Positions 1 through 8,307 are shown, counted from the stretch's first letter. The stretch is DNA of 19,422 nt from Lentzea aerocolonigenes (GCF_000955955.1 NZ_JYJG01000438.1:1-19422), one strand, 5' to 3'. Numbers and translations are program-made. The notes: generated by a model not told the origin, from the letters alone.

Positions 1-858
1 ACCGCGTTCGTGTTCGCGGGCGGAGGCAGTCTGGGCGCGGTCGAGGCCGGCATGCTCGCGGCTTTGACCGAGGCTGCTGTTCACCCGGATCTTGTCGTGG
101 GCACGTCGGTCGGCGCTGCGAACGCGGTGTGGTTCGCCGCCAATCCGTCCGATGTGGAGGGTCTGGCCTCGCGGTGGATCTCGTTGTCGCGCACCGACGT
201 CTGCCCGCTGCGCCCGGTGCGGGGCTTGCTGGGGTTGTTCGGCTTTCGCGACCATCTGGTGCCGGACTCGTCCTTGCGCCGTTTGCTGGAACGGTCGTTG
301 GGCGACTTGACTCTGGAACGGACCGCTTTGCCTGCCCACGTCGGTGCGACCGATGTGTTGTCGGGGGCCGAGGTGCTGTTGTCCAGTGGGCGCGCGGTCG
401 ACGCGGTGCTGGCGAGCACGGCGATCCCCGGCGTGTTCCCGCCGGTGCTGCTGGATGAGCGCTACCTGATCGACGGTGGCGCGGTGAACAACACGCCGGT
501 CTCGCACGCTGTGGACCTCGGTGCGGACGAGGTGTGGGTGCTGCCGACGGGCTACGCGTGCGCTTTGACCTCACCGCCGCGCAGCGCGTTGGGGGTGGCG
601 CTGCAGGCGTTGACACTGCTGGTGAACCATCGGCTCACCCTTGATGCCGAGCGCTATCGGGACTGGGTGAGGGTGGTGCCCGCGTTGTGCCCGCTGGAGG
701 TGTCACCCGGTGACTTCAGCCAGTCGCGCAGGCTCATCTCCGCGGCGTACGAGAGCACCCGTTCCTGGCTCGGAGCCGGGTGCCCCGCAGGTCAAGTGCA
801 CACCTGCGGGGCCGGTGGAGATCCCGGGTCAGTAGAAGCAACCGGTCCTGGGCAGTGA
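1..858 (+). CDS. Patatin-like phospholipase family protein (5' end outside window)
   Basis: This is a predicted serine acyl hydrolase of the patatin family, which cleaves acyl esters of lipids with a Ser-Asp dyad. The glycine-rich oxyanion loop (FAGGGSLGAVEAGML) opens the visible protein, the nucleophile elbow is GTSVG, and the catalytic Asp lies in DGGAVNNTP. The frame is open to base 1 and reads TAFVFAGGG, as in relatives with residues before the GTG at base 10, so the true start probably lies upstream. The patatin domain appears to end near the YESTRSWL segment. The last 25 or so residues are low-complexity and run through a strong hairpin at 782-812 into the 3' end of the opposing peptidase gene, a 30-nt overlap. 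The tail may be a lineage-specific extension or the result of stop-codon loss. Family assignment is firm; substrate is unknown. Confidence 0.88.
   Translation, partial: TAFVFAGGGSLGAVEAGMLAALTEAAVHPDLVVGTSVGAANAVWFAANPSDVEGLASRWISLSRTDVCPLRPVRGLLGLFGFRDHLVPDSSLRRLLERSLGDLTLERTALPAHVGATDVLSGAEVLLSSGRAVDAVLASTAIPGVFPPVLLDERYLIDGGAVNNTPVSHAVDLGADEVWVLPTGYACALTSPPRSALGVALQALTLLVNHRLTLDAERYRDWVRVVPALCPLEVSPGDFSQSRRLISAAYESTRSWLGAGCPAGQVHTCGAGGDPGSVEATGPGQ
782..812 (-). terminator. Hairpin terminator of the M23 peptidase gene
   Basis: A perfect 11-bp inverted repeat (GCCCCGCAGGT / ACCTGCGGGGC) flanks a 9-nt loop. On the minus strand it begins 16 nt after the stop of the M23 gene, the expected place for an intrinsic terminator, although no U-tract follows. 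It lies inside the coding sequence of the convergent patatin-like gene, so it could also act on that transcript. Confidence 0.6.
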
Positions 859-1755
859 GGACGGTGCCGGTGGGGTGCGGCCGTCGTAGATCGCGAGCAG
901 GAAGTTCTGCGGGCAGTAGGACGTACCGCTGATCTTGATCGCGATGTGCAGGTGCGGGCCGGTCGAGTTGCCGGTGTTGCCCGTGGTGGCGACACGATCG
1001 CCTGCCCGCACCGCGGCGCCGTTCGCGACGGAGTACGCGGACAGGTGGCAGTAGAGGTAGTCGACGCCGCTCTTGACGATGCGCAGGCCGTTGCCGCAGC
1101 CGTTGGGCTCGCTGAGGCGGTAGGCGGTGCCGCTGACCATCGCGTACGCCGGGACGTAGCTCACCGGCAGGTCGATGGCGGGGTAGTCGTGGTGCGGGTC
1201 GTCGTACTCGCTGCGCGGCAGGGCGCTGCGGGCGAGCGGCAGGCTGTAGGAGCCTCCGCCGGACGACGGCGTGCCGCCGACCAGGGCCTGCCAGGTGTTC
1301 GGCCCGACCTCGCCGTCGGCGGACAGGCCGTGCGAGCTCTGGAACGCGACGGCCGCGTTGTACGTGCCGCCGCCGAAGTCGCCGTCGACGGACAGGCCGT
1401 AGCCGTAGCGGTTGAGCTGGACCTGGGCCGCGCGGACGGCCTCGCTGTTGTTGCCGCGCTGCACGCTGACGACGAGCTTCGGCCAGGTGTTCGGGCCGAT
1501 CTCGCCGTCGGAGGACAGTCCGTTGGCGCTCTGGAACTGCTTGACCGCGGCTTGGGTGCCCGAGCCGAAGTCGCCGTCGGCCGCGATGTTGTAGCCGCGG
1601 TGGCGCAGCAGGTGCTGGGCGCTCAGCACGATCGGTCCGTTGGCGCCGATCTTGACGTTCGGCCAGGAGGGCAACGCGGCTTGAGCTGGGCTGACGAGTC
1701 CTATCAGGACACCGAAGGCGATCAGTCCCGCGACGAGGATTCTCATGCGACGCAC
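829..1755 (-). CDS. Secreted M23-family metallopeptidase with two peptidoglycan-binding domains
   Basis: Predicted extracellular cell-wall hydrolase of 308 residues. A signal peptide covers about residues 1-26 (Arg-rich start, hydrophobic core, SPAQA end). Two PG_binding_1 repeats follow at about 37-95 and 100-160, each with the DGDFG and DGE(I/V)GPNTW signatures. After a Gly/Ser linker, the M23/LytM domain carries H189-x5-D195 (HHDYPAID), H237 (YCHLS) and H268-x-H270 (GPHLHI), the expected zinc ligands and catalytic histidines. Cys220 and Cys236 could form a disulfide. The GTG at 1755 lies one base after the LuxR stop, suggesting translational coupling; an in-frame ATG at 1746 gives a slightly shorter signal peptide and is a possible alternative. 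The cleaved peptidoglycan bond cannot be told from sequence. Confidence 0.92.
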   Translation of the reverse strand: MRRMRILVAGLIAFGVLIGLVSPAQAALPSWPNVKIGANGPIVLSAQHLLRHRGYNIAADGDFGSGTQAAVKQFQSANGLSSDGEIGPNTWPKLVVSVQRGNNSEAVRAAQVQLNRYGYGLSVDGDFGGGTYNAAVAFQSSHGLSADGEVGPNTWQALVGGTPSSGGGSYSLPLARSALPRSEYDDPHHDYPAIDLPVSYVPAYAMVSGTAYRLSEPNGCGNGLRIVKSGVDYLYCHLSAYSVANGAAVRAGDRVATTGNTGNSTGPHLHIAIKISGTSYCPQNFLLAIYDGRTPPAPSSLPRTGCFY

Positions 1756-1756
1756 G

Positions 1757-2296
1757 CTAGGAAGCGAGCGGTACCGGGCGCCCTAGTCGCGAGACCAGTT
1801 GTGTGCGGTCGCGGCAGCCGAACTTGCGCAGCAGGTTCGAGACGTGGAACTTCACCGCGCTGACGGTGATGAACATGGCGGCGGCGATCTCGGCGTTCTC
1901 CGACCCCTCGGCCAGCAGTCGAAGCGTTTCGCGTTCGCGCAGGGTCAGCGACGCGGGCGGAGGCGGCGGCAGCAGGGACGACACCAGGCGCGGGGAGACC
2001 CAGCCGCCGAACGCGTGGACGTCGTGGATCGCCCGCACGATGTCGTCGAGGGGGTCGTCGGCGAGGACCAGGCCCGTGACGCCGGCCTGCACCAAGCCTT
2101 CTACGGCATCCGGAGACCGGAGGACCGCGACGGTCCGCGGTCCGCGCGCTGCAGTGACGATCGCATCTGCGGCGTCGGTGACGGTCACATCGGCGGGAGC
2201 GCCTGGGGCAGCCCACGGCACGGCGGCGAGGCGTGACGTGATCTTGTTCGCGAGCAGGGCGCTGTGCAACGACAGCGCGACGTGGATGGTCCGCAC
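1757..2296 (-). CDS. LuxR-type regulator with an atypical receiver-like N-terminus
   Basis: Predicted DNA-binding regulator of 179 residues. The C-terminal 65 residues form a LuxR/GerE helix-turn-helix (LTLRERETLRLLAEG, NAEIAAAMFITVSAVKFHVSNLLRKFG). The first 105 or so residues resemble a NarL receiver fold, and the segment GLVLADDPLDDIVRAIHDVHAFGGWVSP matches its end. However, the acidic pair after beta-1 and the phospho-acceptor Asp are not recognisable, so phosphorylation is doubtful. The frame stays open to 2497, but that extension is Arg/His-rich and crosses the divergent promoter region. GTG at 2296 is therefore preferred, since it gives a sensible beta-1 (VRTIHVAL). The stop lies one base from the M23 start, so the two form an operon. 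It probably controls the hydrolase or its own promoter, which is an inference. Confidence 0.82.
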   Translation of the reverse strand: MRTIHVALSLHSALLANKITSRLAAVPWAAPGAPADVTVTDAADAIVTAARGPRTVAVLRSPDAVEGLVQAGVTGLVLADDPLDDIVRAIHDVHAFGGWVSPRLVSSLLPPPPPASLTLRERETLRLLAEGSENAEIAAAMFITVSAVKFHVSNLLRKFGCRDRTQLVSRLGRPVPLAS

Positions 2297-2320
2297 ATCC
2301 CGGAACGCTGGGAGCAGAGG

Positions 2321-2368
2321 CGTATTTCTCCGTATCGGCTGCGTATAACGCCTGGTCGTTGTTAACGT
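2321..2368. promoter_or_regulatory. Divergent promoter region with three phased CGTAT repeats
   Basis: CGTAT occurs at 2321, 2331 and 2342, a spacing of 10 and 11 bp, on one face of the helix. SARP proteins are known to bind heptameric direct repeats at about 11-bp spacing just upstream of a -10 box. A TANNNT hexamer (TAACGT) lies at 2363-2368, and the SARP-like gene starts at 2393. The gap between the last repeat and this -10 box is longer than in classical SARP promoters. The region also serves the leftward LuxR gene. Autoregulation by the downstream gene product is an inference. Confidence 0.4.
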
Positions 2369-2392
2369 TCGCCCTACTCGTGGGGGGTGTGC

Positions 2393-5300
2393 GTGGAGTT
2401 CCGGGTGCTCGGTCCGCTGGTCGTGCACAACGACGGCGGAGAGGTCTCGCTGCGGTCGGCGAAGCAGCGGATCCTGCTGGCGATGTTGCTCCGGCACGCG
2501 AACACTCCGGTGTCACCGCAGCGGTTGATCGAGGCGCTGTGGGAGGTGCCGCCGGCCTCGGCGCAGGAGAACGTCCGGCTGTACGTCTACCAGCTGCGGC
2601 GGGCGCTCGGCGGCCGGATCGACCGCAAGCCCTCCGGGTACGAGATCGCCGTGCAACCGGGCGAGCTGGACGCGAACCGTTTCGACCAGCTCCTGGACGA
2701 CGGCGAACAGGCGCTCGCGGACGGCAACCCCGCGAAGGCGGTGGACCTGCTCACCGAGGCGCTGGGCAAGTGGCGTGGACCGGCCTTCCCGGATCTGCCC
2801 GACCGGTTCGCCGCGCGGCTGGACGAGGCACGGCTGAGAGCCGCGGAGGCACGCTTCACGGCTGAGCTGGCGCTGGGCCGGCACGCCGAGATCGTCGGCG
2901 AGCTGCACGAGCTGGCTGGTCAGAACCCCTACCGCGAACCGTTGCACGCCAAGCTCATGACGGCCTTGTACGGCGCAAACAGACAGGCCGAGGCGCTTGA
3001 AGCGTTTCGACGGACGCGTGAACGGCTCGTCGACGACCTCGGCATCGAACCCGGCCCCGAGCTGCGCGGGTTGCACGAGACGATGCTGCAAGGCCGGCCG
3101 CTCGCCGAGCCGGCACCCGCGAAGATCATCCGCACCGACTGCCCGTACCGCGGCCTGATGGCGTACCAGCCGGAGCACCACCCGTGGTTCTTCGGCCGCG
3201 ACCACCTGATCGAGCTGGTCACGCGCCGGATCGACCGCTATCCGGTGGTCGGCGTGTTCGGGGCGTCTGGCAGCGGCAAGTCGTCGTTGCTGCGGGCCGG
3301 TGTGGTCGGCGGGCTCGGCGAGACCTGGCGGCCGATCGTGATCACGCCGACCGCACGGCCGCTCGAAGCGCTGGGCAACGCACTCGGCAAACGGCTCGAT
3401 CTCGCCGCCGACCCGGCCGCGTTCGACATCGAGGTGCGCAACCAGCTGTCGAACGGGCCGGACGACGTGCGCCTGCTGCTCGTGGTGGACCAGCTGGAAG
3501 AGCTGTTCACCTTGTGCACCGACGAAAGTGAGCGCTCACAGTTCATCAGGGTGCTGCTGGACGCGGCTCAGGGACCGCATCGCCGTACGAGGGTCGTGCT
3601 CGGCATCAGGGCCGACTTCCTGGCGCACGTCACGCAGCACCCGAGTCTGGTCGAAGCGCTCGCGGACGAGGCGACCGTGCTGGTCGGGCCGCCGTCGACC
3701 GCGGATCTGCGGGACATCGTGCTGCGACCGGCCGCGATGAGCGGCCTGTCGGTCGCCGCAGACCTCCTGGCCACGGTGCTGGCCGACGTGGACGCCGAAC
3801 CGGGCGCGCTGCCGTTGCTGTCCCACGCGCTCGTCGAGACCTGGCAGCGTTCACACGGCGAGCTGACCCTCGCCGCGTACCGCGCCGGAGGCGGTGTCCG
3901 GGGCGCGATCGCCCAGACCGCCGAACGTGCCCATGACGAGCTGAAAGACGCCGAACAACTGGCGATGCGGCGGATCCTGGTGCGGCTCACGGCGTTCGGG
4001 GACGGCACCGAGGACACGCGCAGACCGATCCACCGCGGCGAACTCACCGGCATCGCCGCGCCGAAGATCATCGACAGGGTGCTGGCACGGCTCGTCGCGG
4101 ACCGGTTGGTCGTGCTCGACGAGGACACCGTCGAGATCGCTCACGAAGCCCTGATCCGGGCGTGGCCGCGGCTGCAGCGCTGGCTCTCGGACGACCGCTC
4201 GACGCTGCTGGTCCACCGCAGGCTCACCGCCGCCGCCCACACGTGGACCGAGCTGGACCGCGACGCCGGCGCGCTCTACCGGGGCGCGCAGCTGATCGCC
4301 GCGTCGGCCTGGGCCCAGGAACATCCCGGCGAGCTGAACGCGGCCGAGGAGGAGTTCGTCAAGGCCAGTCTGCAGGGCGAAGAAGCCGAACAGGTCGGTG
4401 TGAGGCGGCGGAACCGGCTGCTGACCAGGCTGGTCTCGATCATGGGCGTGCTGCTCCTGCTCGCCGCGGGTGGCGGTGGCGTCGCGTGGTGGCAGACGGC
4501 GGAAGCCCAGCTGCGGCAACGGACCGACCAGGCGCATCAGCTCGCCCTGAGCGCCCGCAGCCTCGTCGACACCGCTCCCGACCTGGCCGGACTGCTGGCC
4601 ATCGCGGCGTTCCGGTTGCATGCCGACGACGACACGCGAGGCGCGTTGCTGAGCACCGCGTCCGCGCCTCGCCGCCGGGTCGAGCTCAACGCGGACGGCC
4701 CGCCCGTGCTGGACGTGAGCGTGTCGCACAAGGGTGACGTGATCGCGACCGCGGACCGGGACGGGCTGGTCACGTTGTGGGATCTCCAGACCCGCGAACG
4801 GAAAGTCGTGCTGTCCGACCACAACGCGCTCACCGAAGGCGGATATGCGCGGCAGGCCGAGTTCAGCGCGGACGACAGGTTCATCGCCTCCAGCGCCACC
4901 ATGCCGACGCTGGCCGGCAGTCCCGGCGATGTCGTGGTCTGGGACAGGACGACCGGCAAACCTGTCTTCTCGAAACGGTTCGACGTGCTCACCACCGGGC
5001 TCGCGTTTCACCCCGCCGGGACGATGGTCGCGGTCGGGGTGTCGAACGGCGATGTCGAGGTGTGGGATGTCGTGGCCAAGACCCGGCGGACCTTCAGAGG
5101 ACATGCGCACGAGGTGAACTCGTTGGCGTTCAACGAGGACGGCTCGCTGCTCGCCACCGCGAACGGCAAGGACGACCCGCTGGTCTGGGACGTGGCATCG
5201 GGCAACAGGGTCGGCGAGATCCCGTCGCTGGAGGTCAACAACGTCTATTTCGACGGCCCTTCCACCGTCGTCACGGCCACGCTGCGCAACGGCGTGAAGT

Positions 5301-6535
5301 TCTGGGACCTGGCCGGCAACCTGAGGTCCGAGCTGCCGAAGCAGGGTCCGTACGCGTGGGAGGCGTCCGCGCCGGTCGGTGATCGCATGGCGGTGTCGGA
5401 CGAGGACGGCCTGATCACGATCTGGGACATCCGCACCGGCCGTCCGATCACCACCTACCGCGATCGCGGCCGCACCGAGTCCAGGGCGCTCGCGCTCGGC
5501 CGTGACGGGAACCTGCTGGTGTCAGCCGGGTTCGGCCGGGTGGTGGCGGTGCGCGAGAACGCCGTGCCGCCGTTCACCGGGCACGACGGCGGCATCAACG
5601 ACCTCGACGTGCGCCACGACGAGGTCGTTTCCGCAGGCGACGACGGCACTGTGCGGTTGTGGCAGCGAGACGGCACCGCAGTGGCCACTTTGGACGGTCA
5701 TCCGGACCGCGTGGAGGCGGCGCGGTTCAGTCCGGACGGCTCGTCGATCGCCTCGGTCACGCGCAACCACACCATCACGGTCTGGGACCACGGCCGCCAC
5801 GTTCGGCTGAAGGAGTTCTCCTACAGCGGTTTGGGCGCCTCGACCGACCTCGCCTTCCAGCCCGACGGTCGCGGGATCGTCACGGCGTCGCTCGGCCGGT
5901 TCCGCTGGAGCCTGCCGGACTTCCAGCAGGGCAGGTTCTCCGGCGGCCCGTACATCGCGAGCGCTCTGGAGTTCACCCCGGACGGCAGGCTGCTGATCTC
6001 GACCGATCCGGCGGGCGGCGCGATGCTGTGGGACGTCGCCGCGGACAAGCTGGAACGACGCGTCAGCACCGGTCAGGGTGATGTCCGCGACGTGGCGGTC
6101 AGCCAGGACGGCAAGAGGTTCGCCACGGCGGGCGCGAATCGGACGATCAAGATCTGGGAGGTCGCGTCGGGTGCCGAGCTGCTCACGCTGACCGGGCATT
6201 CGGCACCTGTCGTGACGCTCGCCTTCAGTTCTGACGGGCGTTCGCTCGCGTCCGGGGGAGAGGACCACTCGGTGATCGTGTGGAACCTCGGCACCCGTAC
6301 CGGCACAACGCTTTCGGGGCACACCGGACCGGTGCAGGCGGTCGCGTTCAGCGGCGACGACGAGCTGCTGTCCGGTGCGAACGACGCGCGGATCATCCGG
6401 TGGTCGCTGTCCACTTCGGACGCCGAGCGGCGGATCTGCGCGGAGACCGGCCGCGACCTGACCACGGCGGAACGGGCCACCTACCTGCGTGGCGATGGTC
6501 AGGAGCTGTGCGGGACGACCAAGCCGGTCTCGTAG
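2393..6535 (+). CDS. SARP/BTAD-nSTAND NTPase-WD40 regulator with one transmembrane segment
   Basis: A giant regulator of 1380 residues. Residues 1-92 are an OmpR-like winged helix (MEFRVLGPL start typical of SARPs), and about 98-245 are a BTAD helical-repeat domain. Residues about 252-660 form an nSTAND1-type P-loop NTPase opening with CPYRGLMAYQPEHHPWFFGRD, with Walker A GASGSGKSS (290-298, Lys296) and Walker B LLLVVDQLEELF (Asp366). A hydrophobic stretch at about 676-698, preceded by RRRNR, looks like one transmembrane helix with the N-terminus inside. From about 765 to the end there are 14 WD40-type blades, one degenerate, enough for two seven-bladed propellers. GTG 2393 is chosen because a G-run lies just upstream; GTG 2387 would add two residues. 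The last 37 nt overlap the convergent response regulator gene. Domain calls are firm; the signal and target genes are unknown. Confidence 0.9.
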   Translation: MEFRVLGPLVVHNDGGEVSLRSAKQRILLAMLLRHANTPVSPQRLIEALWEVPPASAQENVRLYVYQLRRALGGRIDRKPSGYEIAVQPGELDANRFDQLLDDGEQALADGNPAKAVDLLTEALGKWRGPAFPDLPDRFAARLDEARLRAAEARFTAELALGRHAEIVGELHELAGQNPYREPLHAKLMTALYGANRQAEALEAFRRTRERLVDDLGIEPGPELRGLHETMLQGRPLAEPAPAKIIRTDCPYRGLMAYQPEHHPWFFGRDHLIELVTRRIDRYPVVGVFGASGSGKSSLLRAGVVGGLGETWRPIVITPTARPLEALGNALGKRLDLAADPAAFDIEVRNQLSNGPDDVRLLLVVDQLEELFTLCTDESERSQFIRVLLDAAQGPHRRTRVVLGIRADFLAHVTQHPSLVEALADEATVLVGPPSTADLRDIVLRPAAMSGLSVAADLLATVLADVDAEPGALPLLSHALVETWQRSHGELTLAAYRAGGGVRGAIAQTAERAHDELKDAEQLAMRRILVRLTAFGDGTEDTRRPIHRGELTGIAAPKIIDRVLARLVADRLVVLDEDTVEIAHEALIRAWPRLQRWLSDDRSTLLVHRRLTAAAHTWTELDRDAGALYRGAQLIAASAWAQEHPGELNAAEEEFVKASLQGEEAEQVGVRRRNRLLTRLVSIMGVLLLLAAGGGGVAWWQTAEAQLRQRTDQAHQLALSARSLVDTAPDLAGLLAIAAFRLHADDDTRGALLSTASAPRRRVELNADGPPVLDVSVSHKGDVIATADRDGLVTLWDLQTRERKVVLSDHNALTEGGYARQAEFSADDRFIASSATMPTLAGSPGDVVVWDRTTGKPVFSKRFDVLTTGLAFHPAGTMVAVGVSNGDVEVWDVVAKTRRTFRGHAHEVNSLAFNEDGSLLATANGKDDPLVWDVASGNRVGEIPSLEVNNVYFDGPSTVVTATLRNGVKFWDLAGNLRSELPKQGPYAWEASAPVGDRMAVSDEDGLITIWDIRTGRPITTYRDRGRTESRALALGRDGNLLVSAGFGRVVAVRENAVPPFTGHDGGINDLDVRHDEVVSAGDDGTVRLWQRDGTAVATLDGHPDRVEAARFSPDGSSIASVTRNHTITVWDHGRHVRLKEFSYSGLGASTDLAFQPDGRGIVTASLGRFRWSLPDFQQGRFSGGPYIASALEFTPDGRLLISTDPAGGAMLWDVAADKLERRVSTGQGDVRDVAVSQDGKRFATAGANRTIKIWEVASGAELLTLTGHSAPVVTLAFSSDGRSLASGGEDHSVIVWNLGTRTGTTLSGHTGPVQAVAFSGDDELLSGANDARIIRWSLSTSDAERRICAETGRDLTTAERATYLRGDGQELCGTTKPVS

Positions 6536-7155
6536 GCGATCACCACGAGCTGGGCGCGGTCGCGGGCGTGCAGCTTCGTCATGGCGCGGTTGACGTGGGT
6601 CTTGGCGGTGAGCGGGCTGATCACCATGCGGGTGGCGATCTCCTCGTTCGACAGGCCTTGTGCGACCAGGACGACGGCTTCGCGCTCGCGGTTGGTGAGC
6701 TGCGGGAGGTCGCCGTCCGGGTGCAGCGGACGGCTGACGAACCGGTCGATGAGCTTGCGGGTGATCGACGGGGCGAGCAGCGCGTCACCTCGTGCGGCCA
6801 CTCGTACGGCGTGCAGGAAGTCCTCCGGCTGGATGTCCTTGACGAGAAACCCGGCCGCGCCTGCTTTGAGAGCGTTGAACACGTACTCGTCCAGGCCGTA
6901 GTTGGTCAGGATCACGACGTGGGTGTCCGCGAGGTCCGGTTCGGCGGCGATGCGCCGGGTCGCCTCGATGCCGTCCAGGGTGGGCATCTGGATGTCGACC
7001 AGGGCGATGTCCGGCCGGTGCCGCTGGGCGAGTCGCAGTCCCTGCAAGCCGTCCGCGGCTTCGGCGACGACCTCGATGTCGTCCTCGGCGTCGAGCAGGG
7101 CTCTGAAGCCGCTGCGGATGAGCGGCTGGTCGTCGACCAGCAGGACGCGGATCAC
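6499..7155 (-). CDS. NarL/FixJ-family response regulator
   Basis: A 218-residue two-component response regulator. The receiver domain carries the acidic pair D8-D9, the phospho-acceptor D54 (ALVDIQMP), T84 (VILTNYG) and K106 (FLVKD), so it should be phosphorylatable. The C-terminal LuxR helix-turn-helix reads LTNREREAVVLVAQGLSNEEIATRM and TAKTHVNRAMTKL. Its GTG start overlaps the TGA of the upstream histidine kinase by 4 nt (GTGA), showing translational coupling and naming its partner. The 3' end overlaps the convergent SARP-like gene by 37 nt, so antisense interference between the two transcripts is possible. Target genes cannot be named; the inverted repeat at 8277-8307 is a candidate binding site. 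Confidence 0.95.
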   Translation of the reverse strand: MIRVLLVDDQPLIRSGFRALLDAEDDIEVVAEAADGLQGLRLAQRHRPDIALVDIQMPTLDGIEATRRIAAEPDLADTHVVILTNYGLDEYVFNALKAGAAGFLVKDIQPEDFLHAVRVAARGDALLAPSITRKLIDRFVSRPLHPDGDLPQLTNREREAVVLVAQGLSNEEIATRMVISPLTAKTHVNRAMTKLHARDRAQLVVIAYETGLVVPHSS

Positions 7156-8237
7156 GGCTGCGCCACCGGGAGTTCGGCCTGGACCGAGAAGCCGCCCTCG
7201 GTGCGTGGTGCGGCGGTGAGCGTGCCGCCGAGAGCTGTGACGCGTTCCCGCATGCCCAGCAGTCCGACCCCCGGATTCGTTGCGGTGCCCAGGTTTGCCT
7301 TGCCGTCGTCGTCGACTCGGACGACCAGCGCGTCCGGCCGGTAGCCGATGCGGATGTCGGCTGTCGCGGCGCCGGCGTGGCGGGCGATGTTGGTCAGCGA
7401 CTCCTGCACGATCCGGTACGCGGTCCGTTCGACGGCGGCCGGGACGTCGTTGCGCTCGCCTTCGATGGTCAGCTGAGCGTCCAAGCCGGTGGATCTGGCC
7501 CGCTGGACGAGGTCTGGGACGTCGTCGATGCCGTGCGGTGGGTTCTTGTCGTCATCTCGAAGCGCTTCGAGGGTCGCTCGGAGCTCTCTGGCGGCTTCTC
7601 GTCCGGCGTCGCGGATCGCCAGCAGCGGTTCGGGCACCTCTTCACCGCGCTTCTGGGCCAGGTGGACGGCGACCTCGGCCTGCAGCTTGATCACCGAGAT
7701 CTGGTGGGTGAGGGAGTCGTGGAGTTCTCGGGCGATGTGCAGGCGTTCCTCGTTGGCGCGCCTCAGCGCGGTCTCCTCGCGCGTTCGCTCAGCCTCGTCG
7801 GCGCGCCCTTCGGCTTGTCGAAGCGCTTCGCCCGCGGCTGCGGCCGCGATGAGCCACGCGATCTGGAGGACGTCACGGGTCTGCGCGAACGCCTCGTAGG
7901 TGGTCAGGTCGCGCGGCGAGATGAGGGCGGCGAGGGGGAGTGCGGCGAGCATCAGCACGGATCCGGCGACCGTGACGACGCGGTGGCCCGCCCGCATGGT
8001 CGAGTACACGGCGAACAGGAAAGCGATCACCGGGACGTCGACGCCGAGCGCCTGGTAGCCCAGCGCGGTGAGTCCGGTGGTGGCGAGGACGGCGATCGGG
8101 GCTCGCCTTCTGGCCGCCAACGCGAGTCCGCTCGCAGCCAGGAGCACGTAACCCGGCGTGGAAGCTCCGTGTCCGGCCACGACCAGGCTCGCCGCCACCC
8201 CGGCGGCGATCACCCAGTCCAGCCAGCGCTTGCTCAT
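7152..8237 (-). CDS. NarL-type sensor histidine kinase (HisKA_3)
   Basis: A 361-residue membrane sensor kinase. Residues 1-135 hold about four or five hydrophobic segments with almost no extracytoplasmic loop, suggesting intramembrane or cytoplasmic sensing. A coiled-coil stretch (about 136-165) leads to the HisKA_3 dimerisation domain with phospho-acceptor H173 in ERLHIARELHDSLTH. The HATPase_c domain follows, with the N-box YRIVQESLTNIARHA and the G-boxes VDDDGK and GVGLLGMRERV. The ATG has a good Shine-Dalgarno (AAGGTG) 6 nt upstream. It is cotranscribed with the response regulator through a 4-nt overlap. All catalytic motifs look intact; the signal is unknown. Confidence 0.95.
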   Translation of the reverse strand: MSKRWLDWVIAAGVAASLVVAGHGASTPGYVLLAASGLALAARRRAPIAVLATTGLTALGYQALGVDVPVIAFLFAVYSTMRAGHRVVTVAGSVLMLAALPLAALISPRDLTTYEAFAQTRDVLQIAWLIAAAAAGEALRQAEGRADEAERTREETALRRANEERLHIARELHDSLTHQISVIKLQAEVAVHLAQKRGEEVPEPLLAIRDAGREAARELRATLEALRDDDKNPPHGIDDVPDLVQRARSTGLDAQLTIEGERNDVPAAVERTAYRIVQESLTNIARHAGAATADIRIGYRPDALVVRVDDDGKANLGTATNPGVGLLGMRERVTALGGTLTAAPRTEGGFSVQAELPVAQP

Positions 8238-8276
8238 CGGTGCACCTTAACCCGGCGTTCGCGCTGGTAGATCGTG

Positions 8277-8307
8277 CGGGCGCAGCAGATTGCGAGTACT
8301 GCGCCCG
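8277..8307. promoter_or_regulatory. Inverted repeat in the kinase/membrane-protein divergent region
   Basis: A perfect 9-bp inverted repeat (CGGGCGCAG / CTGCGCCCG) flanks 13 nt. It sits in the 141-bp gap between the divergent kinase gene (start 8237) and the small membrane-protein gene (start 8379). Position and symmetry suit a regulator operator, most simply that of the adjacent response regulator, or an RNA hairpin in the leader of either gene. No clear -10/-35 pair was identified. Confidence 0.35.

Noticed and set aside
1757..2497. A longer N-terminus for the LuxR regulator
   Set aside because: The extra residues are Arg/His-rich and overlap the divergent promoter and the SARP gene start; no family resemblance.
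3851..5110. Long minus-strand open frame inside the SARP-STAND-WD40 gene
   Set aside because: It is antisense to a firmly identified protein, has composition typical of GC-rich shadow frames and shows no domain.
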